From Cytophagales bacterium (GTDB lineage Bacteria; Bacteroidota; Bacteroidia; Cytophagales; JAAEPT01), in assembly GCA_011524675.1 (NCBI GenBank), contig WTJX01000469.1, positions 1 to 5,598 on the forward strand: a stretch of 5,598 nt of DNA, given 5' to 3'. Position numbers and translations under genes: made by a program. Position 1 is the first letter of the stretch, and every line of letters starts with the position of its first letter. Positions 5,537 to 5,598 of the stretch are shown in pieces. A model generated the notes under the pieces. That model was not told the DNA's origin and ran no database searches. It saw nothing but the letters and a program-made list of their open reading frames with translations.

Positions 5537-5598
5537 TAATCACTAATCACTAATCACTAATCACTAATCACTAATCACTAATCACTAATCACTAATCA
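5537..5598. repeat. Perfect heptamer tandem repeat TAATCAC, at least 8.9 copies
   Basis: Eight exact TAATCAC units followed by TAATCA run without a single mismatch from 5537 to the last base of the window, so the array continues beyond it. Since 7 is not a multiple of 3, every forward frame meets TAA and every reverse frame meets TAG (from GTGATTA units), so it cannot be coding on either strand. Perfect identity suggests recent expansion or continuing slippage, unlike the decayed arrays elsewhere in the window. Confidence 0.95.

Overview
The window looks like chromosomal DNA from a member of the Bacteroidetes (Bacteroidota). Most of it is about 40% G+C by eye. None of the three complete genes has a Shine-Dalgarno sequence: the bases before each ATG are A/T-rich. 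The gene complement fits too: a two-domain exported M16 peptidase of PqqL type, a Bax-inhibitor-1 protein of the subgroup without the di-aspartyl sensor, and a DUF2237 protein. The phylum is inferred; there is no rRNA or other marker gene here.

Layout. Positions 1-422 carry the 3' part or whole of an unrecognised, very AT-rich plus-strand gene that ends in an intrinsic terminator. Positions 423-724 separate two convergent genes and hold a patchwork of short degenerate tandem repeats. Three minus-strand genes follow, read from right to left: the M16 zinc peptidase (5306 to 2469), the BI-1/YccA family membrane protein (2134 to 1430) and the DUF2237 protein (1090 to 725). About 330-340 bases separate neighbouring genes. 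A strong terminator at 2390-2436 closes the peptidase transcript, and an 11-bp hairpin follows the BI-1 stop codon. The three therefore look like independent single-gene units rather than an operon, and nothing suggests that they share a pathway.

The most unusual content is non-coding. Every large intergenic gap except the one between the peptidase and BI-1 genes holds tandem repeats with a unit of 7 bp (one is 8 bp). Each array has its own consensus: GAAAGTC-like at 563-597, ATTAATA-like at 504-531, YTCAAWG-like at 633-660, ACTATNN at 1283-1303, NGTTNTA at 5318-5352, AACGTTT at 5380-5414, and a perfect TAATCAC array from 5537 to the right edge. All contrast with the coding regions, where I saw no such arrays. 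The shared unit length with unrelated sequences suggests one mechanism that makes or maintains heptamer arrays. The array closest to a gene lies in the untranslated leader of the peptidase gene.

I found no CRISPR array, tRNA, rRNA, insertion sequence or defence system, and no multi-gene novel system can be supported from this window.
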